Assembly (NCBI GenBank): GCA_034769895.1
Contig: CM068372.1
Span: 371,213,258 to 371,277,257, forward strand
Length of the DNA: 64,000 bases
Direction: 5' to 3'
Source: Magicicada septendecula
Lineage: Eukaryota > Arthropoda > Insecta > Hemiptera > Cicadidae
Shown: one piece after another, positions 11,502-22,452 of the stretch
Layout of the letters: each line of letters opens with the position of its first letter
Numbering within the stretch: position 1 is the stretch's first letter
Notes under the pieces: generated by a model
Databases searched by the model: none
Seen by the model: only the letters and a program-made list of their open reading frames with translations
What the model was told of the DNA's origin: nothing
Program-made: the position numbers and the translations under genes

Positions 11502-12250
11502 TGTAGCGGGTCGATTTTTGGGTGTTTTTGTTTTAACCGTTTGGGGGCATATATTTATATTTTTATTTATTTCATTTTGGGCGGATTGTCATTGTGCAAC
11601 GTATGTGTCCGTACAACAGAACAGTGAAACAACGTAAGACGCAGTTGTTGTCGAGGAATGCGGCAGAACATTTGCACCTCCACAAAATTCTGAGAACTTT
11701 GTACCTGTGTGTGGCAGCGCACATACGCAACTGCTCAATCACGCTCCAAGTGACGCTCTGACAAACAACTCAAGATGGCGAGAGCGTAAAAAAATATTTG
11801 TCGTCTTCTATAAGACCTCACGGAAGTCGCATTAACTCCGCCTACTGTTGGTGACATCAGCGGAACCAAGTCCAATATCGGCCTCTGGACACACACAAAT
11901 ACCAGCTATAATCTATGCATAAACTGGATATGCCGCAGCAAGTCAACTGTATACGGCGACTAAAACCCGGTGGCATTGAATTGCCGCTTCCGCAGTTCAA
12001 CCAAGCACATGCAGCAGTTCGTCCCAAAGAGTACCGGCCGGTACATCTCGAAGGGGTTAGCTCTTCTCAAAATTTAAAAAATGTGGCAGTAAAAGTGAAT
12101 CAATCTTTTTAAAACAGTGGCAGTGATGCGGGAATAACTACAGAACAACAACATCCATATTTGTTATTTTTTTGTTTATGTTTCGGGACGATTACAAACT
12201 TAACACGGGGCGGCCACGAGGTCACGGATGAACGTGTTGCAGGCGGGGAT
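11502..12250 (+). repeat. 3' LTR of element G, first 749 bp only
   Basis: The segment starts TGTAGCGGGTCG right after a polypurine tract. It is the reverse complement of 13,710-14,458 with no indel and almost no substitutions that I could see (one at about 11,755). It stops abruptly at 12,250, where minus-strand gag sequence follows, so the last ~400 bp of the LTR are missing. The 65-codon ORF starting MHKLDMPQQ inside it is repeated only because the LTR is. Confidence 0.85.
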
Positions 12251-13115
12251 AATTAATATTCTGTTCAAGTGAATATAATTTTTTGTCATTACTATATTCA
12301 GACTGTACGTTATTCTTTGCTATCACATCGATAGATTCATTTACTGCTTGTATTTCTGTCTTATAATTATTTTCAATTTCATTTATTTTATAGTCTACCT
12401 TATTTTGGTGTTCATCAAAGTTCTGACTAATTTTTTCAACTGTCGTTACTACGTTATTCAACTTACATTCAATTTCAATACTACATTTATTAATTTTAGA
12501 TTCTATGTCATTGTTATGCTCATTCATTGAACTTATTAAATACTCGTTATTCTCATTTATCTGCTTCTCAACTCTATCTATCTGACTGTTTATTTCATTA
12601 AATTTAACATCTACCTTTTGCATTGAATCATCTAACTTGGTTTCTACTTGGTTAACTCTATTGGTAAATTCTACTTTGGTATTTTCACAACGTTTATTAA
12701 TTTCTTGAATTTCGTTTTTTAACTCGTCAAACTTGTCATTCATTTTATTGTATTTGACATTGGAATCAATTTGTTGCTCTTTATAATTGCTATTTATATT
12801 TTCAGACATGGTTTTCATTAGATTAAACAGATCGTCCATCGACAACCCTTTAGTTCGTGTTGTCGACGGAGTAGATTGCGCTGCTATATTTCCGTCAGTG
12901 AAGCCGACTTCTTTACTATCAATTCTACTTTCCCTATCTAATTTCGGGGTTATTTGAATCCCTGAATCTTCATTTATTTTACTTTGATCTGTTATACTTA
13001 TTTCTGTTTCACTCTGACTCACACCTGGAGTCGAGTGTGTTTCATAGTTACTAACGTTTGAGTCGTCGAAAACTTCGACACTCATTTTATTTACGTCAGT
13101 TTCGTTATTTGACAT
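12251..13115 (-). pseudogene. Element G gag, N-terminal 288 residues, truncated
   Basis: The frame starts with MSNNETDVNKMSVEV at 13,115. After a Ser/Thr-rich head (HSTPGVSQSE) it becomes a long coiled coil rich in Asn, Lys and Glu (MNDKFDELKNEIQEINKR and following). It ends where antisense LTR sequence begins at 12,250; the few residues past that point are not Gag. The layout matches the Gag of element A (coiled coil, then capsid-like part, then zinc finger), but the later domains are missing. It lies about 180 bp downstream of the primer binding site on the minus strand. Confidence 0.75.
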
Positions 13116-13293
13116 TTTATATTATTGATATAAATGAAATTATATAAATAGAATAATTAATTAAATTAAATAAAATAAATACAGTAATTACTTAAATTTT
13201 TGTAATCTACCGTTAGGTTACTAAGCTAACCTAGAACATGCTTGTATCCATGTCGATGCGGAATCCAATTAATTAATTATAATTAATTATATT

Positions 13294-13312
13294 CGTCCCT
13301 GTTCGGGCGCCA
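13294..13312 (-). other. Primer binding site of element G (tRNA-Lys type)
   Basis: The minus strand reads TGGCGCCCGAACAGGGACG, identical to the site of element F, one base after the CA end of the LTR. Confidence 0.85.
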
Positions 13313-13313
13313 T

Positions 13314-14458
13314 TGTGACTTGCTAATCAATCACATTTATTATTATAATGAAATGTCAAATTAAATTGTTACTTACCTTTACGATAATTCTTACGGGGTC
13401 ACAGGATTCGGTCACATGTACCTAGATACAAACATGGTCTATAGGTTACGCAAAGTACTGACACCACTCATTTTGGAAGAGAAATTATTTTTGTTTAATA
13501 ATCAAATAGTGCGATTTTATAACTTTGTTTTCCAAATAAATTGTCTTACATGTTTTTAAAGGTTGGGTAACTCTTGTTTATACATCTTATTTAATAGCCT
13601 TACATAATATTACTTACGTCTAAGAAGATAGCCCAGCTGCTCACACACTCTCACATTCTTAAAAACAACCCCCGTTACCCTAATTGATTAATATAATGCA
13701 TTATATAAAATCCCCGCCTGCAACACGTTCATCCGTGACCTCGTGGCCGCCCCGTGTTAAGTTTGTAATCGTCCCGAAACATAAACAAAAAAATAACAAA
13801 TATGGATGTTGTTGTTCTGTAGTTATTCCCGCATCACTGCCACTGTTTTAAAAAGATTGATTCACTTTTACTGCCACATTTTTTAAATTTTGAGAAGAGC
13901 TAACCCCTTCGAGATGTACCGGCCGGTACTCTTTGGGACGAACTGCTGCATGTGCTTGGTTGAACTGCGGAAGCGGCAATTCAATGCCACCGGGTTTTAG
14001 TCGCCGTATACAGTTGACTTGCTGCGGCATATCCAGTTTATGCATAGATTATAGCTGGTATTTGTGTGTGTCCAGAGGCCGATATTGGACTTGGTTCCGC
14101 TGATGTCACCAACAGTAGGCGGAGTTAATGCGACTTCCGTGAGGTCTTATAGAAGACGACAAATATTTTTTTACGCTCTCGCCATCTTGAGTTGTTTGTC
14201 AGAGCGCCACTTGGAGCGTGATTGAGCAGTTGCGTATGTGCGCTGCCACACACAGGTACAAAGTTCTCAGAATTTTGTGGAGGTGCAAATGTTCTGCCGC
14301 ATTCCTCGACAACAACTGCGTCTTACGTTGTTTCACTGTTCTGTTGTACGGACACATACGTTGCACAATGACAATCCGCCCAAAATGAAATAAATAAAAA
14401 TATAAATATATGCCCCCAAACGGTTAAAACAAAAACACCCAAAAATCGACCCGCTACA
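13314..14458 (-). repeat. 5' LTR of element G, complete (1,145 bp)
   Basis: On the minus strand the segment starts TGTAGCGGGTCG at 14,458 and ends AGTCACA at 13,314, next to the primer binding site. Its first 749 bp form a near-perfect inverted repeat with 11,502-12,250. Its outer end abuts PLE copy 2 within the PLE coding region. No target duplication could be assigned. Apparent ORFs inside are LTR sequence. Confidence 0.85.
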
Positions 14459-15218
14459 AACCCCAATATAATCAACAAACTACACAAACGCATTAAAAAC
14501 AAAAATAACAAAATACAAAATACCAACAACACAGCACAAAAATACATCACACTCACATACCAAAACTCCAACACACACAAACTTGCCAACACATTCAGAA
14601 AACACAAGTACAAAATAGCATTCAGAACTAACAATACCATCAAAAAACACATCAACGATACAAACACGGACATAGACAAATACAATAGAACAGGTGTATT
14701 CAAATTAAATTGTAATAACTGCAATAGTTTCTACATAGGCCAGACGAGAAGATCTTTTTCATCCCGTTACTCTGAACACTTAAAGGCCTCTCCAACAACA
14801 ATATACATTCTGCGTTTGCCACACACATACACACACATAACCATAGTTACACCAACATAGATACTAATCTTGAAATATTACACCTCTTACCCAAACGTCG
14901 AAAACTCAACACAGCTGAACAGTATGAAATATACAAACACCACAAAACGCAACCAAACAACATACTAAACGACCAGTTACAATACAAATCACATACACTT
15001 TTCGACACAATCATACAAAAAACAAACAATAATTTGGATCCCCGTGCCAATCCCCTTCCTCTACACACCACCCCTACTATACCTTCCAAGCAACAACCGT
15101 TACTAAGTATTGGCAGTCTGTTTCTAAGCTGACGAAGGCGAATACGACGCCGAAATGCGTTCGACAAAAAAGACAAGTAAGTTTTCACATGAGAAAGTTT
15201 CAAATTATATTAAGTGTA
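14459..15218 (+). mobile_element. Penelope-like element, copy 2 (C-terminal part only)
   Basis: The plus strand encodes the last part of the PLE protein: linker, GVFKLNC, FYIGQTRRSF and EH of the GIY-YIG nuclease, then the C-terminal tail. A one-base deletion near 14,785 breaks the frame. The coding part ends SIGSLFLS with a TGA that is also part of a hammerhead core. The 3' end (to 15,218) is the mirror image of the end of copy 1, and the two share ACTTAATATAATTTG at the very border. The 5' part is replaced by the LTR of element G. Confidence 0.8.
15113..15176 (+). ncRNA. Hammerhead ribozyme motif at the PLE 3' end
   Basis: The order of parts is that of a hammerhead. CTGACGA lies at 15,129-15,135, a GGCG/CGCC stem II with loop AATACGA follows, then GAAA at 15,152-15,155, a two- to three-pair stem III and cleavage triplet GTT ending at 15,161. 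Flanking GTCT...TTT and AAA...AGAC can close stem I. Hammerheads with such minimal stem III are known from the LTR-like ends of Penelope-like elements and probably act as dimers. The TGA of CTGACGA is the stop codon of the PLE protein. Confidence 0.7.
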
Positions 15219-15477
15219 GTGCTGTGAAAGAAGATGATGAACAAACAAGACAACTAGAAGGTAAATAGTCGAGGGAGAGAAAGCTTTCATAATAAAAGCG
15301 AAACCGACCAGAAACGGGTTTGGCAGGACCGACCGCAAAATGGTCGTTTTGAAAATAAGCAATACGTAAACACTATGCAGTTCACTAGTGGGGGTGCGAG
15401 TACAAGTGGAGCGGTCAATGACACTACCCCAAGGATGAGCGCCAGCGAGAATAACAAAAAAAAAACACCTCGACTCA
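15219..15477 (+). pseudogene. Element E, remnant between gag and protease
   Basis: Element E resumes after the inserted block. This stretch should encode the C-terminal tail of Gag. It is polar and Arg/Asn-rich in short open pieces interrupted by stops, and I see no CCHC knuckle. It leads into the protease region at 15,478. Confidence 0.45.
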
Positions 15478-18400
15478 GTGAAGGAGATAGATATTTTAAG
15501 TAACCCAGTCTCACCCAACAATGTAAACATTTTACTACCGGATTTAAGGAGTGATTTATTACAAGAAGACGGTGAAACTATCGCCAAGCAAATATTAAAA
15601 TGTCCAGGAATCATCATTAAGTTTAATAATGGTATTACCGTAACAGCTTTGATTGATACAGGAAGTGTGATCAATGGCTTATCTGAAGCGTGGTTCAACA
15701 ATCACAAGAAACGCATCGAACCATATGAAATATTACCGATGACAAATACTCTTATTATAAGTGCTGTAGGGAATAAGTCTAGTTAATTAGAAAGCAATTA
15801 TTGTGTGATATTGAAATTGATGGTGTTCGAAACGAGTGTGTCTTCTTAATAATACCAGAGCTTATTAAACCATGTATATTAGGAATTAGTTTCTTACAAG
15901 AAATGGGATGTCGTATCGACATTGGAAATAAGAGGATCGAATTAAAAAATAAAGCTGATGACGAGGAGTACGCTGTACCAATCATAAACATTGAATTGCT
16001 AAATAATGAAGAGGAAGAGGAGATACTGCAATGCATCAACGAGAAGATAGGAAGTATAGATTGTGAGGATGAAAGTATATTGGAACGTCTGACGGAGATT
16101 TTAATGAGGAATAGGAATGTCTTCAGGGAATGTCCGGGGAGAATAGAAGGGTGCGCACATGAATTTCAGGTTACAGACAGGACGCCTTACTTTCAAAAGG
16201 GTTGGCCTGTGCCACTTGCCTACAAGGACAAGGTGAATGATGAGATTAACTGGATGCTGTGATACGGGGTGATTGAACGCTGCACCAGCCCGTACATCAA
16301 CCCAATCGTCACGGTGATCAAGAGGGATGGAAGGGTTCGCCTGTGCCTTGATGCAAGAAAAGTAAATAGTGTGACAATACCAGACTACGAAGGCGTTTCC
16401 CCGATAAATGAGATATTAGCGAGATTTAGTGAGATGCGATATCTATCAACAGTCGATTTATCCAGCAGTTTTTGGCAAGTTCCATTGAAACCAGAATGCC
16501 GGGACTTCACAGCGTTCATGTATGAGGGGAGGTGCTACCGATTCACAGTGACACCATTCGGACTCAGTACCAGTTCAGCGGCGCTGACGCGAGGATTGGA
16601 TGTAGCCCTAGAAGAAGAAATTAAGAGGAACACAATAATCTACGTGGATGATTGTTTATGTTATTCCAACAACATCCAAGCACACTTGGAACACTTAGAA
16701 GCGTTATTGAACAACCTCAATAAAGCGAACATAACCGTCAACCTCGCCAAGTCACAATTCTTCAGGCAGGAGATCTCGTACCTTGGATACTGACTAACGA
16801 CACGAGGAATCCAAGCAACCGATGACAAGATAAAAGCTATTATGAATTTCCCTACACCCAAGAACCAGAAACAACTAAAAGCTTTCTTAGGCCTTACCAA
16901 CTTTTACAATCGATTTACAAGTAAGTACGCGGAGGCGATGCAACCATTGCATGAATTATTAAAGAAAGGACGCAAGTTTTCTTGGACAAAAGAGCTGAGT
17001 GATTGCTTTCAGAAGGTCAAAAATTTGTTTGTAGATACTGTAATTTTAAGATTTCCATGACCGAACCAGAGATATTACATTCAGTGTGACGCTAGCAATT
17101 TTGCGTATGGTGGCCAACTCTATCAACTAGAAGAAGGGAAGATTGGTGTGATTGCTTTCACTAGCAAGACATTTAAAGGTGCGGAACGGAACTATTTTAT
17201 GACGGAGAAAGAACTCTTGAGTATCGTTCGATGTTTAGAGAAATTCCGTAACAATAATTACCGACAATAAGGCATTAACTTTTATGCATAAATGTCACCT
17301 ACATAACTCACGAATTACACGATGGATTCTCGCCGTGCAAGAATACAAATTTGACATTATCCATTGTAAAGGCAAGGATAATGTAGTTGCAGATATTTTA
17401 AGCAGATACCCAGCCGATGCGAAGCCAGATGAGGTCAACGACGACACACACGAATATTTAATTAACCACTTAATTGTTAAGATGAACCATAATGTAGGTA
17501 AGATCATCAAAGACATTGGGAGACACCAGCTTGATGACGATAAACTTAGGATAATTATTGATAAGATCAAGGACAAGAATTTAGACCATAAACTAAGTAA
17601 ATTTTATAAGTATGTTAGCAATAAATTATACAGACGACGACGAGGTGAATGGAAGCTGTATGTACCCGATAACGTGTCTAATAATTTAATTTAATTGTGG
17701 AAATACATCGGATGTAGGGACATCTAGGGCCGAAAAGGTGTATAAAGATGTTACAAGAACACTTTACTTTTGATCGGATGCTGAAGAAAGTGAAGGCGTA
17801 CGTTCAAACATGTGACACATGTCAGAAGTGCAAGGACACTAATAACAAGATGCTGTTTGGAGGGACCAGAGCTGTGATACCTTCAGCGAGAGGAGATCTC
17901 GTAAGTGCAGATTACTATGGACCCCTACCAACGGGAGCAGGGTGTGTCAAGTATCTACTTGTAATGGTAGACAATTTTACAAAATTTGTCAAGTTGTTTA
18001 CGCTGCGGAGAGCGACAACTACCACAACGTTACGAAGAGTGAAAGACTACTGCGAGGAGTTTGGACGACCAAAGGTCATTCTGACCGATAACAGGACTCA
18101 ATTCACCTCAAAGAAATGGCTCAATGGACTCCATACGCCCAAAATATACAGCAATATGGAATCCTTGTGCCAACCTAGCCGAAAGGATCAACCGTCAGCT
18201 TGGAAACCTATTTCGAATTTTCGTACATGACCAACACAGCAAGTGGTCACGGTAGATAAGAACGATTGAAACATGCATAAATGAAGTGTACCATGAGACG
18301 ATTGAGATAACCCCTCATGAAGCGCACTTAGGCAAGAGACCGACTCGTGCATGGGACAAATGGTTAGATAAGGAAGTTATCGACGTTAAGGAAAGCTCTA

Positions 18401-18741
18401 ACAGCAACATATTCGTGAAGATTAAAGAAAAAAGAGAGACGCATGCAAAACTCAGCAATGAAAATAAAAAGATCACGAAATTCGCAATCGGCGATAAAGT
18501 ACTGATAAGGACCTATTATCAATCGGACGCTGCAATGAAGAAAATTGATAAATTTTTTGAACTTTATGCAGGACCGTATAAAATTAACCGAATCCTCGGA
18601 GATGCCACGTACGAACTTGTTGACTGCGACAACAACAATAAAGTACGAGGAAAGTTCAACATACGGCAGATCAAGAAGTACTATGACCAGGCGGAGAAGA
18701 TACAAGTTACGCAGGGATGTGAAAGTGACATTGACAGTTAG
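15478..18741 (+). pseudogene. Element E pol (protease, RT, RNase H, integrase), decayed
   Basis: Domains appear in Ty3/gypsy order. The protease is ALIDTGSVING (near 15,650). The reverse transcriptase spans about 16,240-16,860 with RLCLDARKVN, FWQVPL, TPFGLSTS and IIYVDDCL. RNase H follows at 17,070-17,290 (QCDASNFAYGGQLYQ, TEKELLSIV), then integrase from 17,640 with C-x2-C (CDTCQKC), ADYYGPLPTG, VILTDNRTQF and a C-terminal GPYKI (GPY/F) motif near 18,570. The frame is broken by TGA at 16,260, 16,791 and about 17,058, TAG/TAA near 15,783 and 17,690, and frameshifts near 17,255 and 18,180. At least two stops look like CGA to TGA changes. The copy is old and inactive. Confidence 0.85.
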
Positions 18742-18896
18742 TTGACTGTGGGGAGGGGAGCACAAGCAGTAGGTGATTGTCCCGCGAAGCCAGTCCAACT
18801 AGCTAAATAATAAGATGTGCAATATAATAACACGTATAATTTAAGGTTCACGTGATTTCTTAATCACAATGTATTTAACTGATGACCCTAATCAGA
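18742..18896 (+). mobile_element. 3' end of element E with polypurine-like tract
   Basis: After the pol stop there is a purine-rich run (GTGGGGAGGGGAGC, about 18,748-18,761) that would suit plus-strand priming. About 135 bp follow that may be the start of the 3' LTR, before element D begins at 18,897. The LTR border could not be fixed. Confidence 0.4.
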
Positions 18897-19322
18897 TGTT
18901 GTAAAGATACTGCTTTTTTACCCTTTTATTAAATATATTACCATCAGAAGATTTCAGAATAATACTTACTGCTCACTGCTGCCAGAATTGTACTTACCGT
19001 CATATTCCCCTGTAAACTTACCTTATTAAATTACCCAGGTCGCCACGATATTTTTATGGTTTAATATCGAAACCTCTACACTCTTGCCCTTATAAAAAAT
19101 CCCGCTATCTAACTACCCTTAAATATCAGAAAATCCCAAAGAACGGTAAACGAGGTTTTCAGCACAGAATAGAAAATGGTTATGGCATAATAATTTACAG
19201 TTAACACATAATTAAGTGAAATCAAATACTATTTTATTTTATATTTCTTTCTATATTATTTTTTGTTTATATAACTTCTCTTTGTACCAGTACTTTGATC
19301 TTCCCCCACACACACACACACA

Positions 19323-19374
<52 letters not shown>

Positions 19375-19892
19375 CTTTACAATTTTAACGAAAGTCCCAG
19401 ATTAATAGAGCTCTTTAATTTATTATTCGCTTTAACAATTTGGCCAACTAAATAAACTGTACTTAACTTCTCACGTTTTCAGCTTGTTACACCATCCCGC
19501 CGTTCACTTTCACTTTTACGATTTGACCACCTTCGATTGTTATTAACTTTTCGTTGCTGTTTCGTCTCACTGTTTATATTTGCTGTAACTTTTAATATTT
19601 TCTAGTAGGCCTACTTAATACTTTTTCAGCCTACCAGAGACTCATCCGAGGCTACTGTATAAAGTTTTACTTATTTAACTGTATGCTGCTTCTGTCTGAT
19701 GCTGACACTAGTGAAGAACTCTGCTTACTGTGATTCACAAAGCCTGCTGCTGGGGCTATTATGTAATATGTCTAGACAGCCAGACTAGACAGTTGTTTAT
19801 GCTAACAGTGTATTTTGTACTGGGGCACCTCACAGGTGGATACTAACAATTAAAAATTAAAACTGAGACAGCACACAATTCTGTACCGTTAC
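18897..19892 (-). repeat. 3' LTR of element D (996 bp)
   Basis: On the minus strand the segment starts TGTAACGGTACAGAATTGTG at 19,892, directly after a polypurine tract. Its far end at 18,897 was placed by comparison with the solo LTR at 62,647-63,752, which shares the AAAACCTCGTTTACCG-like stretch near 19,150 and the TCTTATAAAA-type stretches. The flank CAGA (18,893-18,896) would be the target duplication; the partner copy is beyond the window. Confidence 0.75.
19305..19372. repeat. (CA)n(CT)n microsatellite inside the element D LTR
   Basis: A run of about 10 CA units is followed by more than 20 CT units. It is absent from the related LTRs at 425-1,566 and 62,647-63,752, so it expanded in this copy. 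The 79-codon ORF across it is not a gene. Confidence 0.9.
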
Positions 19893-21352
19893 AATACCCC
19901 CCCCCCCAATGAGAGGTTGGATGCCGAAGCATACAAACTCTCATTGCCTAAAACCTAAGAGGATCAGCGAGGATATGGCGCCGCAACCCCCCTGAACTCT
20001 CTACTAAAATCATGGGTACTTACCCCCCTAGTCTGGCGACTGTGGCAGCACCCATCCGACCATACTGGACTTCTCTGTTCAAGATCCCAACACCGTAAGC
20101 TCGGACAGATACCCGCCACAGTATCGCCTGACTCTGAAACATTTAATTAAAAAATTAACAAAAAGGCCTTCCATTACTCCATATCCCACAACTGATTTGT
20201 TTCCTCTTAGCCGTACTGGTTCATTATCAGCAAAGTACTGGTTCTTTTTATACAAAGTGCTAGTTTAGTTTAAAATTGATAATATAAACTTACTGTCTAC
20301 TTACAGTTCAATCATATAAATTTCATACAAATTAAATAATGTTCCCCATACAATATTAACCCTCCAAAATAACACATTGATTATACAAACATTTTTTTAT
20401 TATTTTTACCCAAAAATTTCCTTCATTTTCCATTTAAATAAAGTACATAATTTACTCATTAATTTTTCCTCAGTTATTTATTTTACAATTATGGTCAAAA
20501 TCCAGATCAAATAAATTTAAATTCATTATTAAACTTCACCTTTTCAATAAATTAAATACCAAATTAATTTAATTTAATTTCTCAAACTCTAAGTTACAGT
20601 AATTACCTCATTATTATTTTATCTGTAAAAGATTAACTTCATTTCTTTGGTTTCATAATAAGATTTTACTACTGGCAATGATTCAGCAGAACACAACATT
20701 CTTGTTGTTGTCAACTCAAGCATGAAACAAACATCGACCTGTAAACATTGGTCACACAACAGACAACACACCTGTTTACAGCAACAATTGTCTGCCAGAC
20801 TGTTATAAACACTAACTCAGTCTCAACATTCTGATTATGTCACTACATTATTACTTCCTTCAGTTTTCAGCTTCTATAAATCTTTACGTGTTAACATATT
20901 TATCAACTACTATTTTTGTACCAATTCATACCAAAATTAATTTGACCTTGTTAATAAAATTCACATTTTTAAATTGACTTCATTTCAACTCCAATCAGAA
21001 CCGTTTAACTTTAATTACATTATTTAGAACACTTTTAATATAAAAACACAGTACAGAATAAAATTCCTTAATACCTCCTATTAATTATTATTGTTAATTA
21101 ACAAAATAAAATATTATTATTAAAATCAATTTCTACTCCATACACACATGGTTACATGAAACATTTTACAATACACACACAATTAATTTCACTATAAATT
21201 TATATACAAATCTCTTCATCATTAATTGTTCAATTTTACCACACTTCATTTCCTAATTCAGCAGGGTCATAACCACAAATTAAACTATTTAGAACGTCCA
21301 TTACTTAATTTTTAATTCAACCTCCATCATCGTGTAATAGTCTTAATTTTTT
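19893..21352 (-). mobile_element. Element D polypurine tract and 3' untranslated region
   Basis: On the minus strand an 11-G run (19,896-19,906) followed by TAT precedes the LTR. The next ~250 bp match the region before the 3' LTR of element A (41,540-41,760). Further on, 20,690-20,850 aligns in reverse with A near 40,160-40,320 (shared AACAGGTGTG, GTTGAGAC, GCTGAATCA). D and A therefore share their 3' untranslated region, which supports D being a non-autonomous relative of an A-like family. No gene is present. Confidence 0.7.
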
Positions 21353-22447
21353 TTAACACTTCTCATTCTTACTCACACTCAGTTTATTATTATTATTATT
21401 ATTATTATTATAGTAACCCTTTACCTCCATGTCATTCATTATACCATTATAATTTATAGGATTATTTCCTTTTATTATTTCATAAACCTTGTCAATATTA
21501 GTTATTTTGGTCCAGTCTCCATCAGTATTATTGGTTAACATCAGGTAAGTTATTTTATCATTTATACAGGTATCATCAAAATGATTATCAATCTCTATTT
21601 TACACGGCAAATATTTTATATCATTTATCTTCACCACTTCTAACCTCTCTTTCAACTCATTATACTTTCTCTTTAACTGATATAATATTATCTCTCTATC
21701 TGCACACAACTCTCTCTCAAAACATCTTTCATCATCATTACACCTGTCATTACCCCCCTGAACTATCTCATTCCATGCAAAGGGCACAACAAAATTACTA
21801 TAATACTTTCTGGCTTTACCAGATACAAATACAAAACCATTGCAGGACCCTTTGTCCTCATAAAACACATGTGAAGTCTGTACTCCACTCACACTACAGG
21901 AAAATTTTGCCCTTTGTAACCCGTCTACACTTTCATCACACTCTCTCACTAACTGATAAACATTTGTTTCTACTACTTCATTATCACATACTACTTCCAC
22001 TATATTCTCAGAATTGCAATTAACATTATTATCCTCACTACTCAATACTTTATTTTCAACTATATGACCATTATTCTTATTTAACATTATCTCATCATTA
22101 CAATTACTTATATTAACACCACCACTTACCTGTTTTGATTCAACTTCTGTATCCTCTTTTAATTTATCTGTATCTAGTCTCCACTTTTCATTTCGTTCTT
22201 TCATATAATTATTTAATCCCTTGATATCATTTCCTAGTTCTTTAATATTACTAGATATTGTTCGTAATATATCGATTATATCATCCTTATTATATCTATT
22301 ACTTATATTAGCATCACTTACCTTCTTATCTGTTCCCTGATCGCCTTTATTCTCGTTTAATTGATCTGTCTCTCTAACATTTTCTACCATCACTACCCTA
22401 TCATCCTTATCATTAGGCCTATTCACCGTCTTATTTTCTACTACCAT
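21353..22447 (-). CDS. Element D single ORF: Gag-like head plus unknown C-terminal domain
   Basis: This is an uninterrupted 364-codon frame from ATG at 22,447. The head (about residues 1-110) is polar and charged with a short coiled coil (IDILRTISSNIKELGNDIKG), similar in style to the Gag heads of A and G. The region from about residue 170 is globular-looking, with Cys and Trp residues, FVVPFAW, then CFERELCADRE and a charged helix. It ends in an Asn run encoded by a TTA microsatellite. The second half matches the ORF at 2,975-3,680. I see no protease, polymerase or zinc-knuckle motif, so D would depend on another element for copying. The function of the conserved domain is unknown; it could be a structural Gag variant or an accessory protein. 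Confidence 0.6.
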   Translation of the reverse strand: MVVENKTVNRPNDKDDRVVMVENVRETDQLNENKGDQGTDKKVSDANISNRYNKDDIIDILRTISSNIKELGNDIKGLNNYMKERNEKWRLDTDKLKEDTEVESKQVSGGVNISNCNDEIMLNKNNGHIVENKVLSSEDNNVNCNSENIVEVVCDNEVVETNVYQLVRECDESVDGLQRAKFSCSVSGVQTSHVFYEDKGSCNGFVFVSGKARKYYSNFVVPFAWNEIVQGGNDRCNDDERCFERELCADREIILYQLKRKYNELKERLEVVKINDIKYLPCKIEIDNHFDDTCINDKITYLMLTNNTDGDWTKITNIDKVYEIIKGNNPINYNGIMNDMEVKGYYNNNNNNNNKLSVSKNEKC

Positions 22448-22452
22448 TACTT

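Noticed and set aside
11915..12112. 65-codon ORF found identically at 13,848-14,045
   Set aside because: It is part of the inverted LTR copies of element G, so the repetition does not show coding selection.
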